A stretch of 64,000 bases of DNA, from assembly GCF_008369105.1 (NCBI RefSeq), contig NZ_VINQ01000005.1:150237-214236 (forward strand), read 5' to 3'. Positions 17,138 to 26,212 of this stretch are shown piece after piece. Origin of the DNA: Aquicoccus porphyridii (lineage in GTDB: Bacteria; Pseudomonadota; Alphaproteobacteria; Rhodobacterales; Rhodobacteraceae). The notes beneath the pieces were generated by a model. The model was given only the letters and a program-made list of their open reading frames with translations, searched no databases and had not been told where the DNA came from. The position numbers and the translations under genes are program-made. Position 1 is the stretch's first letter. Every line of letters starts with the position of its first letter.

Positions 17138-18679
17138 TCAGCTCTGGCTTGTCTCCCTCTCTTTCCCGGTTTGCACCCCGGTGCGGGGCTCGAACGCGGC
17201 TCCCAGCGGCTCGAGCCGCATGCCCGGTGCCAGCCGCTTGAACGGCAGGCTTGCCGGGCTGATCGGCATTGGCCCGGGCGCCACGCAGGTCAGGATCGTT
17301 TCGGCGATCATATCGAAATCGGCCCGGAAATGCACCGAGCTCTTGTTGACGAGGATATCCTGTTTCGTCGGTTCGATCCCGACGGAACGATACATTTCCT
17401 GATCGGCCATCTGCGCCTTGTGGCTGGTCACGACCACCCGCACATCGCCGATGCGCAGGCAGGCCGACGGCCCCATGTCGAGCGGCGCGCCGCCATAGAA
17501 CGGCCCCGACGCCACCAGATGCCCATCCGAAAGCGTTTCAACCACGAACCGCCCCTCGAACGGCGCATCGCCGGGGATGTTCGAGAATCCGCCCAGCGCG
17601 ATCTCGATCTCGGCGCCCTCGCCCGCCGCATGGGCGGCGGCGGCCGCGCGCGGGTCGACCATGTTGCCCAGCGCGCCGCTGGCCTTGTTGCGCACCATCG
17701 CGGCCAACATGCCGGTGGTGTTCGAATCGCCCCCCGCGCCGGGATTGTCCTGCGTGTCGGCGATCACCACGGGCCGGGTGGCCGTCCGCGCGATGCGCAT
17801 CGCCTCCTGCACGCCTTCGTCCGGGTCATAACTCTTCCCGGCAAACGCCTCCTCGGCGGCCAGCACGGCGGCTTCGATCCGGTCTGCCGCCTCGTCCGCC
17901 GCGCCCTGGCTTTCGCCGTACGAGATCACCGTCGGACCGCAACCCGGAAAATCCGCCGCGGGAAAGCCGAAGAAGAACGATGTGCTGCTGACCTCGCCCC
18001 CCTCGCATTCCGTCACGAGATCATAGATTGCCTTCGCGGGGTCCGCCCGCGTGCTCTGCCACGCGATCGGGACCAGGAAGGGCAGGCGTCGGAACGCCTT
18101 GGCGAAAGGCGCGCCACGGCTCATCAGCCGGTCAAGCTGTTCGGCCGCGCGGCGCCCGGTTTCGCCCATGTCGACATGCGGATAGGTGCGGAACCCAACG
18201 AGGACATCCGCCGCTTCGACCATTTCCGCCGTGATATTGCCATGCAGGTCGAGCGCGCAGGCAATCGGCACATCCGGCCCCACCGCCGCGCGCACCCGCG
18301 CGATGAGCGCGCCCTCGCCGTCGTCGACATGCTCGGCCACCATCGCGCCATGCAAATCAAGGAAAATGCCGTCCAGCGCCCCCGCCGCGGCAATCCCCTC
18401 GACGATCTCGTCCGATATCCGATCATAGGCATCGCGTGTCACATGCGCCGACGGGATTGCCCCGGTCCAAAGCACCGGCACCATGTCCCAGCCCGCGCCT
18501 TCGCCATGCTGCACCGCACCGCCGATTCCAAGATTGATCCCGCGCCCCCGGCTCAGAACATCATCGCCCCTTGCCATGGGCATATAGCCGCCGCCCTGCA
18601 CGAAATCCTCATGCGCCGCCTTGGTGGGGGCGAATGTATTCGTCTCATGCAAGAAGCCTGCAAGCGCAACTCGGCGCAT
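17138..18679 (-). CDS. M81 family metallopeptidase (MlrC/microcystinase-C homologue)
   Basis: 513 residues from the ATG at 18679 (AGGGAC upstream); an in-frame ATG at 18712 is a possible alternative start. The N-terminal domain opens RRVALAGFLHETNTFAP and holds LDLHGAMVAEH and CALDLHGNIT, the metal-binding patches of the MlrC family. ADTQDNPGAGGDSNTTGML marks the C-terminal MlrC domain. The founding member, MlrC of sphingomonads, breaks linearised microcystin and its tetrapeptide. Homologues are common beside peptide-type ABC importers in marine bacteria, where the substrate is usually unknown. There is no signal peptide, so the site is the cytoplasm. It is the first or second gene of the importer operon and is divergent from the IclR regulator. 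Confidence 0.87.
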   Translation of the reverse strand: MRRVALAGFLHETNTFAPTKAAHEDFVQGGGYMPMARGDDVLSRGRGINLGIGGAVQHGEGAGWDMVPVLWTGAIPSAHVTRDAYDRISDEIVEGIAAAGALDGIFLDLHGAMVAEHVDDGEGALIARVRAAVGPDVPIACALDLHGNITAEMVEAADVLVGFRTYPHVDMGETGRRAAEQLDRLMSRGAPFAKAFRRLPFLVPIAWQSTRADPAKAIYDLVTECEGGEVSSTSFFFGFPAADFPGCGPTVISYGESQGAADEAADRIEAAVLAAEEAFAGKSYDPDEGVQEAMRIARTATRPVVIADTQDNPGAGGDSNTTGMLAAMVRNKASGALGNMVDPRAAAAAHAAGEGAEIEIALGGFSNIPGDAPFEGRFVVETLSDGHLVASGPFYGGAPLDMGPSACLRIGDVRVVVTSHKAQMADQEMYRSVGIEPTKQDILVNKSSVHFRADFDMIAETILTCVAPGPMPISPASLPFKRLAPGMRLEPLGAAFEPRTGVQTGKERETSQS

Positions 18680-18735
18680 GTCGCTTTCGTCCCTGTTCTT
18701 GTCCCCGGCCATCGACCTTGCAGCAGGATGCTGAC

Positions 18736-18769
18736 CCGACGTCGGTCAATCTCTGTATTGCAAGGCAAT
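18736..18769. promoter_or_regulatory. Two palindromes in the M81-IclR divergent promoter region
   Basis: CCGACGTCGG (18736-18745) is a perfect 10-bp palindrome. ATTGC-AAG-GCAAT (18757-18769) is a perfect 5-bp inverted repeat. Both lie in the 120-base gap between the divergent peptidase and IclR genes, where an IclR-type regulator would be expected to bind. Which, if either, is the operator is not decided by sequence. Confidence 0.45.
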
Positions 18770-18799
18770 ATGGCTGCATTGTATGCCTAGCGTAGAGTT

Positions 18800-19657
18800 G
18801 TGAATTGGCCCCTGTCAACGGCCAAACAGAAACGGGACGCTACGTTGCCACGAAACACGACACGCGCCGAACCCGGATTGCGCGGCCTGACCGAAAATGA
18901 TCGCTCAGGCCCGCTTTTTGTGCGCTCTCTGGAAAAGGCGATGCAGGTGCTGGCGGCCTTTCATCATGCCGACGCCCCCCTGTCGTTGTCCGAGATCGCG
19001 GCGCGGGCGGGTGTCGATCGCAGCACGGCACAACGGATGGTGCACACCCTGCGGTCCATGGGCTATATTCGCCGCTCGGGCGATGGGCGCGGCTTTGTTC
19101 CGGGCATCCGGCTGCTCGATCATACGCTCGATTACCTGCGACTCGACCCGCTGGTGCGCCGCGCCACGCCGGTGCTTCAGGAACTGCGCAAGGAGGTCCG
19201 CGAAAGGGTCGACCTGTCGCTCTTCGACGATCTGCGCGTGGTCTATGCGGTGCGCCTGCAAAGCAAGCGCCAGACCTTTTACACCACCCTTGTCGGCCAC
19301 AGCGTGCCCAGCTTTTGCAGTTCGGGCGGCTGGGCGATTCTCTCGCGCCTGCCCGATGACCGGGTGCGTGACATCCTCGACCGGTCCGACCGGCGCCCCT
19401 TTACGCCGCACACCCTCACCGAGATCCCCGAGATCCTCGACAAGATCGCCGAAACCCGTGCCAACGGTTACGCGCTCACTCTCAACCAGATCCTGCTGGG
19501 CGAGATCGCGGCCGGTTTTCCGGTGCTCGACGCCAATGGCGAACCTGTCGCGGCGATCCACGTGGCGGGCTCGCTCGCCGAATGGACGCCCGAGGATTTC
19601 GTCAACCGCAACATCCCGCTCGCACTCGAAGCGGCGCGCGCCATCAGCCAGTATTAA
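18800..19657 (+). CDS. IclR family transcriptional regulator
   Basis: 285 residues if the GTG at 18800 is used. A TTG at 18845, with GGGAC in front of it, would give a 270-residue protein and is a fair alternative. The winged-helix DNA-binding domain covers about residues 40-100 (SLSEIAARAGVDRSTAQRMV), followed by the GAF-like effector domain (RERVDLSLFDDLRVVYAVRL). It faces the peptide import and hydrolysis operon and is followed after 14 bases by the acylase gene, so it probably controls both sides. The effector is unknown. Confidence 0.9.
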   Translation: MNWPLSTAKQKRDATLPRNTTRAEPGLRGLTENDRSGPLFVRSLEKAMQVLAAFHHADAPLSLSEIAARAGVDRSTAQRMVHTLRSMGYIRRSGDGRGFVPGIRLLDHTLDYLRLDPLVRRATPVLQELRKEVRERVDLSLFDDLRVVYAVRLQSKRQTFYTTLVGHSVPSFCSSGGWAILSRLPDDRVRDILDRSDRRPFTPHTLTEIPEILDKIAETRANGYALTLNQILLGEIAAGFPVLDANGEPVAAIHVAGSLAEWTPEDFVNRNIPLALEAARAISQY

Positions 19658-19671
19658 TTAAGCGAGGTTCC

Positions 19672-21996
19672 ATGACACAGCTTGCCCTGCCCGGCCTCAA
19701 CGCCCCCGCCAGTATCCGCATCGACCGCTGGGGCCTGCCGCATATCCGCGCCGAGAACCCGCGCGATGCCTTTTTCGTGCAGGGGTTCAACGCCGTGCGC
19801 GACCGGCTCTGGCAGATCGACCTCTGGCGCAAGCGCGGGCTGGGTCTTCTGGCGGCAGATTTCGGCCCCGGCTACCTGATGCAGGACCGCGCCGCGCGGC
19901 TCTTGCTTTATCGCGGCGACATGGCGCCGGAATGGGCGGCCTATGGCCCGGATGCCGAGGAGATCTGCACCACCTTCGCCCGGGGCATCAACGCGGGCGT
20001 CGATCTGGTGCTCGACGGCACGCTACCGCTGCCGCCCGAATTTGCCGAACTGGGCACCAAACCGGCCCATTGGGCACCCGAAGACGTGGTGCGCATCCGC
20101 ACCCATTGCCTCGCCCGCAACGCCACGTCCGAACTGGCAAGGCAAAAGGTGCAGGCGCTCGCCTCGCCCGAGGTCGATCTCTTGCGCATGCCGCTTTCGC
20201 CGCCGGTGCCGGATGACGAATGGGCCACGATGGACGGGACACCCCTGCCCGACGATGCGCTCACCACCTATCTTCTGGCCACCGCACCCGTGAGTTTCAG
20301 CGCCGAACGCCTCGCCGCCACGCTCGACGAGGCACCGCTCTGGTCGGCGCTCGACCCGGCGCTCAACGTGCTGCGTCACGAAACCCCACCCGAGGGCTCG
20401 AACAACTGGGCGCTGGCGCCGTCGCAAACCGCCACCGGCCGCGCGATCATGGCCAGCGATCCGCACCGCGCCCACGCCGCGCCCTCGCTGCGCTACATGG
20501 TGCATCTCAGTGCCCCCGGGCTCGACGTGATCGGCGCCGGCGAACCTTCGTCGCCCGGCATCATGGCCGGCCATAACGGCACCGCCGCCTTCAGCCTCAC
20601 GATTTTCTGCGCCGATCAGGAGGATCTCATGGTCCATGAGACCCTGCCCGACACGCCGCATAGCTATCGCTATGGCACCGGCCACGAAGAGATGACCCGC
20701 ATCGACGAGGTGTTCACCGTCAAGGGCGCGCCGGATCAGACCCTGCCGCTTTACTTCACACGGCATGGCCCGGTGCTCTGGCAGGATGAAGGCCGCAACC
20801 TTGCCTTGTCACTGCGCACCGTGTTCACCGATCCCGGCACCGCGCCCTACATGGCCAGCCTCAAATCCATGCGCGCCACCACGTTGAGCGATTTCCGCGA
20901 GGCGCTGGAGACATGGGGGGCGCCCTCGGTCAACATGGTCTATGCCGACACCGCGGGCGATATCTGCTGGCAGGCGGCGGCCTATGTGCCGCGCCGCAAT
21001 GGCTGGCGCGGGCTCGCGCCGGTGCCAGGCGATGGCCGCTTCGAATGGCAGGGCTACATGACCGCCGCCGAGCTGCCCGCAACGGTCAACCCCGAGGATG
21101 GCGTGGTCTGGTCAGCCAATGAAATGAACATCCCCGACGGTTGGAACCACGCCGCCGCGACAGTGGGCCATGAATGGCTCGAAGACGGGCGCGCGGAACG
21201 GATTTCGGAACGGTTGCGCACGGGCACGGTCAACGACATCGCCGACAACTGCGCCCTGCAAACCGACACCCATTCGGGATATTCCGCGCGCCTTGTGGCA
21301 CACATCCCGGCGCAAGCCCCGGACGCGGCGCGCGCCCTGCTTGGCCACTGGAATGGCCACGCCGATGCCGACAGTGCCGCCGCCCTTTTGGCCGAGATGT
21401 GGCTCTCAAGCCACCTGCGGCCCGCGCTTCTGGCCCGTGTCGCCCCCGACCCCGCATTGCGCAAGTGGTTCGGCTCGGGCTCCATCGCCACCGTGGTGCG
21501 CATGCTGGAAGGGCGCCACCCCGGCCTCGCCCGCGTTGCCGGTCTCGACGATGACGCCGCCCGCGACACGTTCCTTGCCGAAACCCTCGCCGCCGCGTGG
21601 GAGGATGCCGTGACGCGCTTCGGGTCAGACCCCGCGACATGGCGCTGGGGTGACCTGCACAAGGGCTGGTTCGACCACGCGCTCACACCTTTGGGAACGG
21701 ATTTCGATGTCGGCCCGCTCGACAAGGGCGGCAGTTCCACCACGGTCATGATGGCCCATTACGAGGCCAGTGATTACCGCGTGCGCATCGGCGCATCGGT
21801 GCGGATGGTGGTCGATGTCGGTGCATGGGACAACAGCGTCTGGATCAACGCGCCGGGCCAGTCGGGCCTGCCCGGCACGCCCCATTACGACGATCTCGCC
21901 CCGCTCTGGGCGATGGGGGATTACGTGCCGATGCCCTATTCCGAAGCGGCGGTCGAGGCCGCGACGGCCACGCGGATCGACCTGTTGCCCGGCTGA
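19672..21996 (+). CDS. Penicillin acylase family protein (Ntn hydrolase)
   Basis: 774 residues. The start at 19672 follows an AGCGAGG site. Penicillin-acylase landmarks are DRWGLPHIRAENPRDAFFVQ near the N-terminus and SNNWALAP at Ser243, the serine that becomes the new N-terminus of the beta chain after self-cleavage. Beta-chain segments follow: ASDPHRAHAAPS and the oxyanion-hole Asn in VWSANEMN. Members cleave amides such as penicillin G, acyl-homoserine lactones or capped peptides. Unlike the well-studied periplasmic enzymes, this one shows no signal peptide, so it should work in the cytoplasm. It fits the amide catabolism theme of the divergent operon. Confidence 0.88.
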   Translation: MTQLALPGLNAPASIRIDRWGLPHIRAENPRDAFFVQGFNAVRDRLWQIDLWRKRGLGLLAADFGPGYLMQDRAARLLLYRGDMAPEWAAYGPDAEEICTTFARGINAGVDLVLDGTLPLPPEFAELGTKPAHWAPEDVVRIRTHCLARNATSELARQKVQALASPEVDLLRMPLSPPVPDDEWATMDGTPLPDDALTTYLLATAPVSFSAERLAATLDEAPLWSALDPALNVLRHETPPEGSNNWALAPSQTATGRAIMASDPHRAHAAPSLRYMVHLSAPGLDVIGAGEPSSPGIMAGHNGTAAFSLTIFCADQEDLMVHETLPDTPHSYRYGTGHEEMTRIDEVFTVKGAPDQTLPLYFTRHGPVLWQDEGRNLALSLRTVFTDPGTAPYMASLKSMRATTLSDFREALETWGAPSVNMVYADTAGDICWQAAAYVPRRNGWRGLAPVPGDGRFEWQGYMTAAELPATVNPEDGVVWSANEMNIPDGWNHAAATVGHEWLEDGRAERISERLRTGTVNDIADNCALQTDTHSGYSARLVAHIPAQAPDAARALLGHWNGHADADSAAALLAEMWLSSHLRPALLARVAPDPALRKWFGSGSIATVVRMLEGRHPGLARVAGLDDDAARDTFLAETLAAAWEDAVTRFGSDPATWRWGDLHKGWFDHALTPLGTDFDVGPLDKGGSSTTVMMAHYEASDYRVRIGASVRMVVDVGAWDNSVWINAPGQSGLPGTPHYDDLAPLWAMGDYVPMPYSEAAVEAATATRIDLLPG

Positions 21997-22000
21997 CGGC

Positions 22001-22654
22001 TCAGGCCTTGCCTTCGAGGCCCGCCGCCGCATCGACACTCGCGCCTGGAATGCGCATCTCGAACACGTCGCGGATGACGGTGTAATCGTAATACCCCATC
22101 CGCGCGATCGGTGCGATCCGGGGGATGTCGAGCTTGCCGTCGGGGGTCAGAACCTCGTCGGCCACATGGATGCGCGCCACCTGGCCATAGACCACGTCCA
22201 CCGACCCCACCGGGCTGTTGCCGGGCAGGCGATGGGTGGCGATATACCGACATTCGAAATGCGCCGGGCTTTCGGCCACGCGCATGCCGGGTGCTTCGGT
22301 CGCGGGCGCCTTGGTCACGCCCGCACGCTCGAACTCGTCCTCGCCGGGGTCCAGTGCCATGGCGCTGATATTGACCGCCTCGCGCAGGGCATATGTGGCC
22401 ATGTTCCAGACGAACCAGCCGGTTTGCTCGGCATTGATCACCGTGTCCTTGCGGCGGCCATCGGGATACTGGTTGGCGGCGAACATCACCATCGGCGGAT
22501 CGAATGTCAGGTTCTGCCACTGGCTATAGGGGGCAAGGTTATGCACCCCGTCGACGCTCACCGTGGAGAGCCAGCCGATCGGGCGTGGCACGGTGCAGCT
22601 CTTGAACGGTGAATACGGAAGCGGGCAGGCCTCCTTCCCCGGCGCATATTCCAT
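22001..22654 (-). CDS. Flavin reductase family protein (FMN-binding split barrel)
   Basis: 217 residues. The start at 22654 lies one base beyond the stop of hutU, implying translational coupling. KSCTVPRPIGWLSTVSVDG is the conserved FMN-binding start of the flavin-reductase-like domain, and ETGWFVWN/ECRYI-like segments continue the barrel. Such proteins bind FMN and either reduce it for a monooxygenase or act directly on a substrate. No monooxygenase gene is near. Its tie to urocanate hydratase is by position only. Confidence 0.82.
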   Translation of the reverse strand: MEYAPGKEACPLPYSPFKSCTVPRPIGWLSTVSVDGVHNLAPYSQWQNLTFDPPMVMFAANQYPDGRRKDTVINAEQTGWFVWNMATYALREAVNISAMALDPGEDEFERAGVTKAPATEAPGMRVAESPAHFECRYIATHRLPGNSPVGSVDVVYGQVARIHVADEVLTPDGKLDIPRIAPIARMGYYDYTVIRDVFEMRIPGASVDAAAGLEGKA

Positions 22655-22655
22655 G

Positions 22656-24329
22656 TCAGTTCCCCAATATCCCGGGCAGGCGCAGCCCGTGTTCTTTCGC
22701 GCAATCAATCGCGTCCTCATACCCCGCATCGGCATGGCGCCACACGCCCGAGGCCGGATCGTTCCACAGCACCCGCTCCAGCCGTTTCGCAGCCTCGGGT
22801 GTGCCATCGGCCACGATCACCATGCCCGCATGTTGCGAAAAGCCCATGCCGACACCGCCGCCGTGATGCAGGCTCACCCATGTCGCGCCCGACGCGGTGT
22901 TGACCAGTGCGTTCAGAAGCGGCCAGTCGGAAACCGCGTCGCTGCCATCCTTCATCGCCTCGGTCTCGCGGTTGGGGCTCGCCACCGATCCGCTGTCAAG
23001 GTGGTCGCGCCCGATCACGATGGGCGCCTTCAATTCGCCACTGGCCACCATCTCGTTGAACTTGAGGCCCGCCCGGTGCCGGTCACCCAGCCCGATCCAG
23101 CAGATCCGCGCCGGAAGGCCCTGGAAAGATATCCTCTCGCGCGCCATGTCCAGCCATTGATGCAGATGCGCGTTTTCGGGGAAAAGCTCCTTCATCGCCT
23201 GGTCGGTCTTGTAGATGTCCTCCGGGTCGCCCGACAGCGCACACCAGCGGAACGGCCCCACGCCACGGCAAAAGAGCGGCCGGATATAGGCCGGAACGAA
23301 GCCCGGAAAGGCGAATGCGTTCTCCAACCCCTCGTCCTTGGCCACCTGCCGGATGTTGTTGCCGTAATCCAGCGTCGGCACGCCATCGTTCCAGAAATCG
23401 ACCATCGCCTTGACATGCACCTTCATGCTCGCCCGCGCGGCCTTTTCCACCGCCTTGGGATCGCTCTCGCGCTTGTCGCGCCACTCGGCCATGCTCCAGC
23501 CCTGCGGCAGGTAGCCATTGACCGGATCATGCGCGCTGGTCTGGTCGGTGACGATGTCGGGCCGCACACCGCGCGCGTGAATCTCGGGAAAAATATCGGC
23601 GGCATTGCCCAGAAGGCCCACCGATTTCGCCTCGCCCGCCCTGGTCCAGCGGTCGATCATCTCCAGCGCCTCGTCGAGGCTCTCGGCCTTCTCGTCGAGA
23701 TATCCGGTGCGCAGGCGAAAGTCGATACTGTCGGGGTTGCACTCCACCGCGAGGCAACAGGCCCCGGCGAACACAGCGGCCAGCGGCTGCGCGCCGCCCA
23801 TCCCGCCAAGCCCCCCGGTCAGAATCCAGCGCCCCTTGAGGTCGCCGCCGTAGTGCTGGCGCCCGGCCTCGGCAAAGGTCTCAAACGTGCCCTGCACGAT
23901 GCCCTGCGTGCCGATGTAAATCCATGACCCGGCGGTCATCTGGCCATACATCATCAGCCCTTTCTTATCGAGTTCGCTGAAATGGTCCCAATTGGCCCAA
24001 TGCGGCACGATGTTGGAATTGGCGATCAGCACACGCGGCGCATCCACATGGGTCTTCACGATGGCCACCGGCTTGCCCGATTGCACCACCAGCGTCTCGT
24101 CATCCTCCAGATCCTTGAGGCCCGCGACGATCCGGTCGAAATCCTCCCATGTGCGCGCCGCACGTCCGATGCCGCCGTAAACCACCAACTCATGCGGGTT
24201 CTCGGCCACGTCCGGGTGCAGGTTGTTCATCAGCATCCGCATCGGTGCCTCGGTGAGCCAGCTTTTGGCGGTGATCTCGGGGCCAGTGGGCGGATAGACG
24301 TCGCGCAGGTTGTGGCGGGGGTTGGTCAT
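22656..24329 (-). CDS. hutU: Urocanate hydratase
   Basis: 557 residues, the standard length. The start at 24329 has an AAAGGAGG site. It converts urocanate to imidazolone propionate in histidine degradation, using a tightly bound NAD+ as electrophile. The family is plain from [33 protein letters not shown], the glycine-rich [19 protein letters not shown], and the active-site region [20 protein letters not shown]. The other hut genes (hutH, hutI, hutG, hutC) are not in the window. Only a flavin reductase gene is attached downstream. An 18-bp palindrome 94 bases upstream is a likely operator. Confidence 0.96.
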   Translation of the reverse strand: MTNPRHNLRDVYPPTGPEITAKSWLTEAPMRMLMNNLHPDVAENPHELVVYGGIGRAARTWEDFDRIVAGLKDLEDDETLVVQSGKPVAIVKTHVDAPRVLIANSNIVPHWANWDHFSELDKKGLMMYGQMTAGSWIYIGTQGIVQGTFETFAEAGRQHYGGDLKGRWILTGGLGGMGGAQPLAAVFAGACCLAVECNPDSIDFRLRTGYLDEKAESLDEALEMIDRWTRAGEAKSVGLLGNAADIFPEIHARGVRPDIVTDQTSAHDPVNGYLPQGWSMAEWRDKRESDPKAVEKAARASMKVHVKAMVDFWNDGVPTLDYGNNIRQVAKDEGLENAFAFPGFVPAYIRPLFCRGVGPFRWCALSGDPEDIYKTDQAMKELFPENAHLHQWLDMARERISFQGLPARICWIGLGDRHRAGLKFNEMVASGELKAPIVIGRDHLDSGSVASPNRETEAMKDGSDAVSDWPLLNALVNTASGATWVSLHHGGGVGMGFSQHAGMVIVADGTPEAAKRLERVLWNDPASGVWRHADAGYEDAIDCAKEHGLRLPGILGN

Positions 24330-24422
24330 GCAGGCCTCCTTTGGGTGGCGAAGGATCGTTGCGAACAGGGGGCAAGGGTGGCGCATGGATTCGCCACCTT
24401 GCTTATATGTTTACAATTAGCT

Positions 24423-24440
24423 ATTATGTATGCACATAAT
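24423..24440. promoter_or_regulatory. Palindromic operator candidate upstream of hutU
   Basis: ATTATGT-atgc-ACATAAT is a perfect 7-bp inverted repeat in a strongly AT-rich patch between the divergent hutU and cobB genes. The central TATGTATGCACATA resembles GntR/HutC-type half-sites spaced about one helical turn apart. Assignment to HutC is a guess; no hutC gene is in view. Confidence 0.5.
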
Positions 24441-24570
24441 ATGTCAAGCAGGAGTTTGCCCCTGAAAATCAGGGGGCAGCGACAGGCCCAGCGTTCGGCT
24501 CCGGCCCGGTTCCCATCCGCCGCGCCCGCCCCTAGAGTGGCCAGCAGACCAACCGTTCAAGAAGGCAGAA

Positions 24571-25263
24571 ATGACCGACAAGATCGTGATCCTCACCGGC
24601 GCGGGCATCTCGGCGGAAAGCGGGCTTGGCACCTTTCGCGACGAGGACGGGTTGTGGACCCGCTATGACCTCGAAGAGGTGGCCACGCCCGAGGGCTTTG
24701 CCCGCAACCCCGGCTTCGTGCATGAATTCTACAACGCCCGCCGCGCCAACTGCGCGCGCGCTGAACCCAATGCCGCCCATGCCGCACTGGCCCGGCTCGA
24801 ACGCGACCACCCCGGCGAGGTGGTGATCGTCACGCAGAATGTCGATGACCTGCATGAACGCGCTGGTGCTACCCGCGTGATCCACATGCACGGTGCGCTC
24901 TCAGGGGCGCTTTGTGCCGCCTGCGACCACCGCTGGCCCGCGCCGCACGTGATGCAGACCGCAGACCCCTGCCCCGCCTGCGCCACCCCCGCCACGCGCC
25001 CCGATGTCGTGTGGTTCGGCGAAATCCCCTATCATATGGACGAGATCATGAACCACCTCGCCACCTGCACCCGCTTTGCCGCCATCGGCACCAGCGGCGA
25101 GGTCTACCCGGCGGCCGGTTTCGTGCAACTGGCCAGTGACGCCGGGGCGCATACGGTCGAGTTGAACCTCGACCCTTCCTCGGTCGTGTCGTCCTTCTCC
25201 GAAACCTGGCCTGGCCCGGCCACGCAGGTCGTGCCGGACTGGGTCGCAAGCCTGCTGAGATAA
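24571..25263 (+). CDS. cobB: NAD-dependent protein deacylase, sirtuin CobB type
   Basis: 230 residues. GAGISAESGLGTFRDEDGLW is the NAD-binding signature, VTQNVDDLHERAGA and HMHGAL supply the catalytic histidine, and CAAC...CPAC forms the structural zinc site. FYNARR matches the Tyr-x-x-Arg pocket found in CobB/SIRT5-like class III sirtuins that also remove succinyl groups. Desuccinylase activity is therefore plausible alongside deacetylation. It is a single gene, divergent from hutU and convergent with the copper chaperone gene. Confidence 0.93.
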   Translation: MTDKIVILTGAGISAESGLGTFRDEDGLWTRYDLEEVATPEGFARNPGFVHEFYNARRANCARAEPNAAHAALARLERDHPGEVVIVTQNVDDLHERAGATRVIHMHGALSGALCAACDHRWPAPHVMQTADPCPACATPATRPDVVWFGEIPYHMDEIMNHLATCTRFAAIGTSGEVYPAAGFVQLASDAGAHTVELNLDPSSVVSSFSETWPGPATQVVPDWVASLLR

Positions 25264-25275
25264 GCAAGAGAATGG

Positions 25276-25299
25276 GCGCCCCGGCATCACCCGGGGCGC
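25276..25299. terminator. Bidirectional hairpin between cobB and the copper chaperone gene
   Basis: GCGCCCCGG and CCGGGGCGC pair perfectly over 9 bp around CATCAC, in the 49-base gap between two converging genes. No U-run is present on either side, but the position suits a shared terminator. Confidence 0.55.
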
Positions 25300-25312
25300 A
25301 CAGTCGGGCCGT

Positions 25313-25798
25313 TCAATCGCCTTGCTTGTGCTCCATCTGGCCATGCATCGGCGTGCGCTCCAGATCCACGGGCACCTCGACCTGTACCTCCCCGGCCTTG
25401 TCGAACACCAGCGTGAGCGGAATGATGTCACCGTGCTCGAACGGCTCCTTGATGCCAAAGAACATCAAGTGGTGGCCACCACGTTTCAGCACGATCTCGC
25501 CATCCCTGGGCAGGGCAAAACCCTCTTCGACATGGATCATCCGCATCACCCCGTTGTCATCCTCGCGATGGGTGTGCAACTCGACCTTGTCGGCCACGTC
25601 CGACCGGACATCGACCAGGCGATCATCGGGGCCGTCATGATTGTGGATGACCATGAAGGCGGCGCCCGAACTCGACATCATCGACGACGCCCGGGCATAG
25701 GCGTCATGCACCTCGATCCCCTCGGCAAATGCAGGCAGTGCGGTCAGGCTCAGAACGGCGGCAGAGGCGGCCACCATGATACGGGTCTTGAAAGACAT
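25313..25798 (-). CDS. Copper chaperone PCu(A)C family protein
   Basis: 161 residues with a Sec signal peptide (ending LPAFA). The mature part shows the family pattern of Met and His ligands: HTHREDDNGVMRMI, then KRGGHHLMFFGIKEPFEHGD, and a His/Met-rich tail MHGQMEHKQ. Periplasmic PCu(A)C proteins hold Cu(I) and help load the CuA centre of cytochrome oxidase together with Sco proteins. The extra C-terminal Met/His tail is also typical. It lies 60 bases downstream of the DUF2946-like gene on the same strand, a common pairing. Confidence 0.9.
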   Translation of the reverse strand: MSFKTRIMVAASAAVLSLTALPAFAEGIEVHDAYARASSMMSSSGAAFMVIHNHDGPDDRLVDVRSDVADKVELHTHREDDNGVMRMIHVEEGFALPRDGEIVLKRGGHHLMFFGIKEPFEHGDIIPLTLVFDKAGEVQVEVPVDLERTPMHGQMEHKQGD

Positions 25799-25858
25799 CG
25801 CGTCTCTCCTTTTTCAGATTTTCGAATGGATTGGAACTCTCGGTGACGCCCACCGGCG

Positions 25859-26212
25859 TCACACCGAACCCACGGGCGGCCCGCGCGCCCGCGCCACCGG
25901 CCCATCCAACGAGACCGCCCGCGCCATGCCTTCCGGGTGCAGCCGAACACCCTTGTCCATGTGCCGCGTGACCAACTCCGGAAGCGCCCCGCCCGCGACG
26001 AAAAGCGACACCGCGCAGTCGGGACAGATATGGCCGGGGCCGACCGGCTGGCCGTTCTCGTCCACCAGCACGCTGATCGGCCCCGCGCCCGTGCACAACA
26101 CGATGTGCCCGGCGGCGTCGGGCATTCCCCGCGCCACCGCCGCACTCTGGCCCGTCAGGGCCAGCACCAGGGCCAGCATCAGGCCAAGCAAGGGTCGCAA
26201 CCTGCGTTTCAT
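25859..26212 (-). CDS. DUF2946-like small exported protein
   Basis: 117 residues from the ATG at 26212 (an ATG at 26233 is also in frame). One hydrophobic N-terminal segment (LRPLLGLMLALVLALTGQ) acts as signal or anchor. The remainder has HIVLCTGAG and HICPDCAVSL. A CxxC-like cysteine pair with nearby histidines is typical of DUF2946 proteins, which are often encoded beside copper-handling genes. It is followed by the PCu(A)C gene. A role in periplasmic copper handling is inferred from company and cysteines only. Confidence 0.6.
   Translation of the reverse strand: MKRRLRPLLGLMLALVLALTGQSAAVARGMPDAAGHIVLCTGAGPISVLVDENGQPVGPGHICPDCAVSLFVAGGALPELVTRHMDKGVRLHPEGMARAVSLDGPVARARGPPVGSV

Noticed and set aside
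16847..18790. 647-codon open frame on the plus strand
   Set aside because: It is antisense to the ABC binding-protein gene and the M81 peptidase gene. The product has no recognisable fold and no ribosome site.
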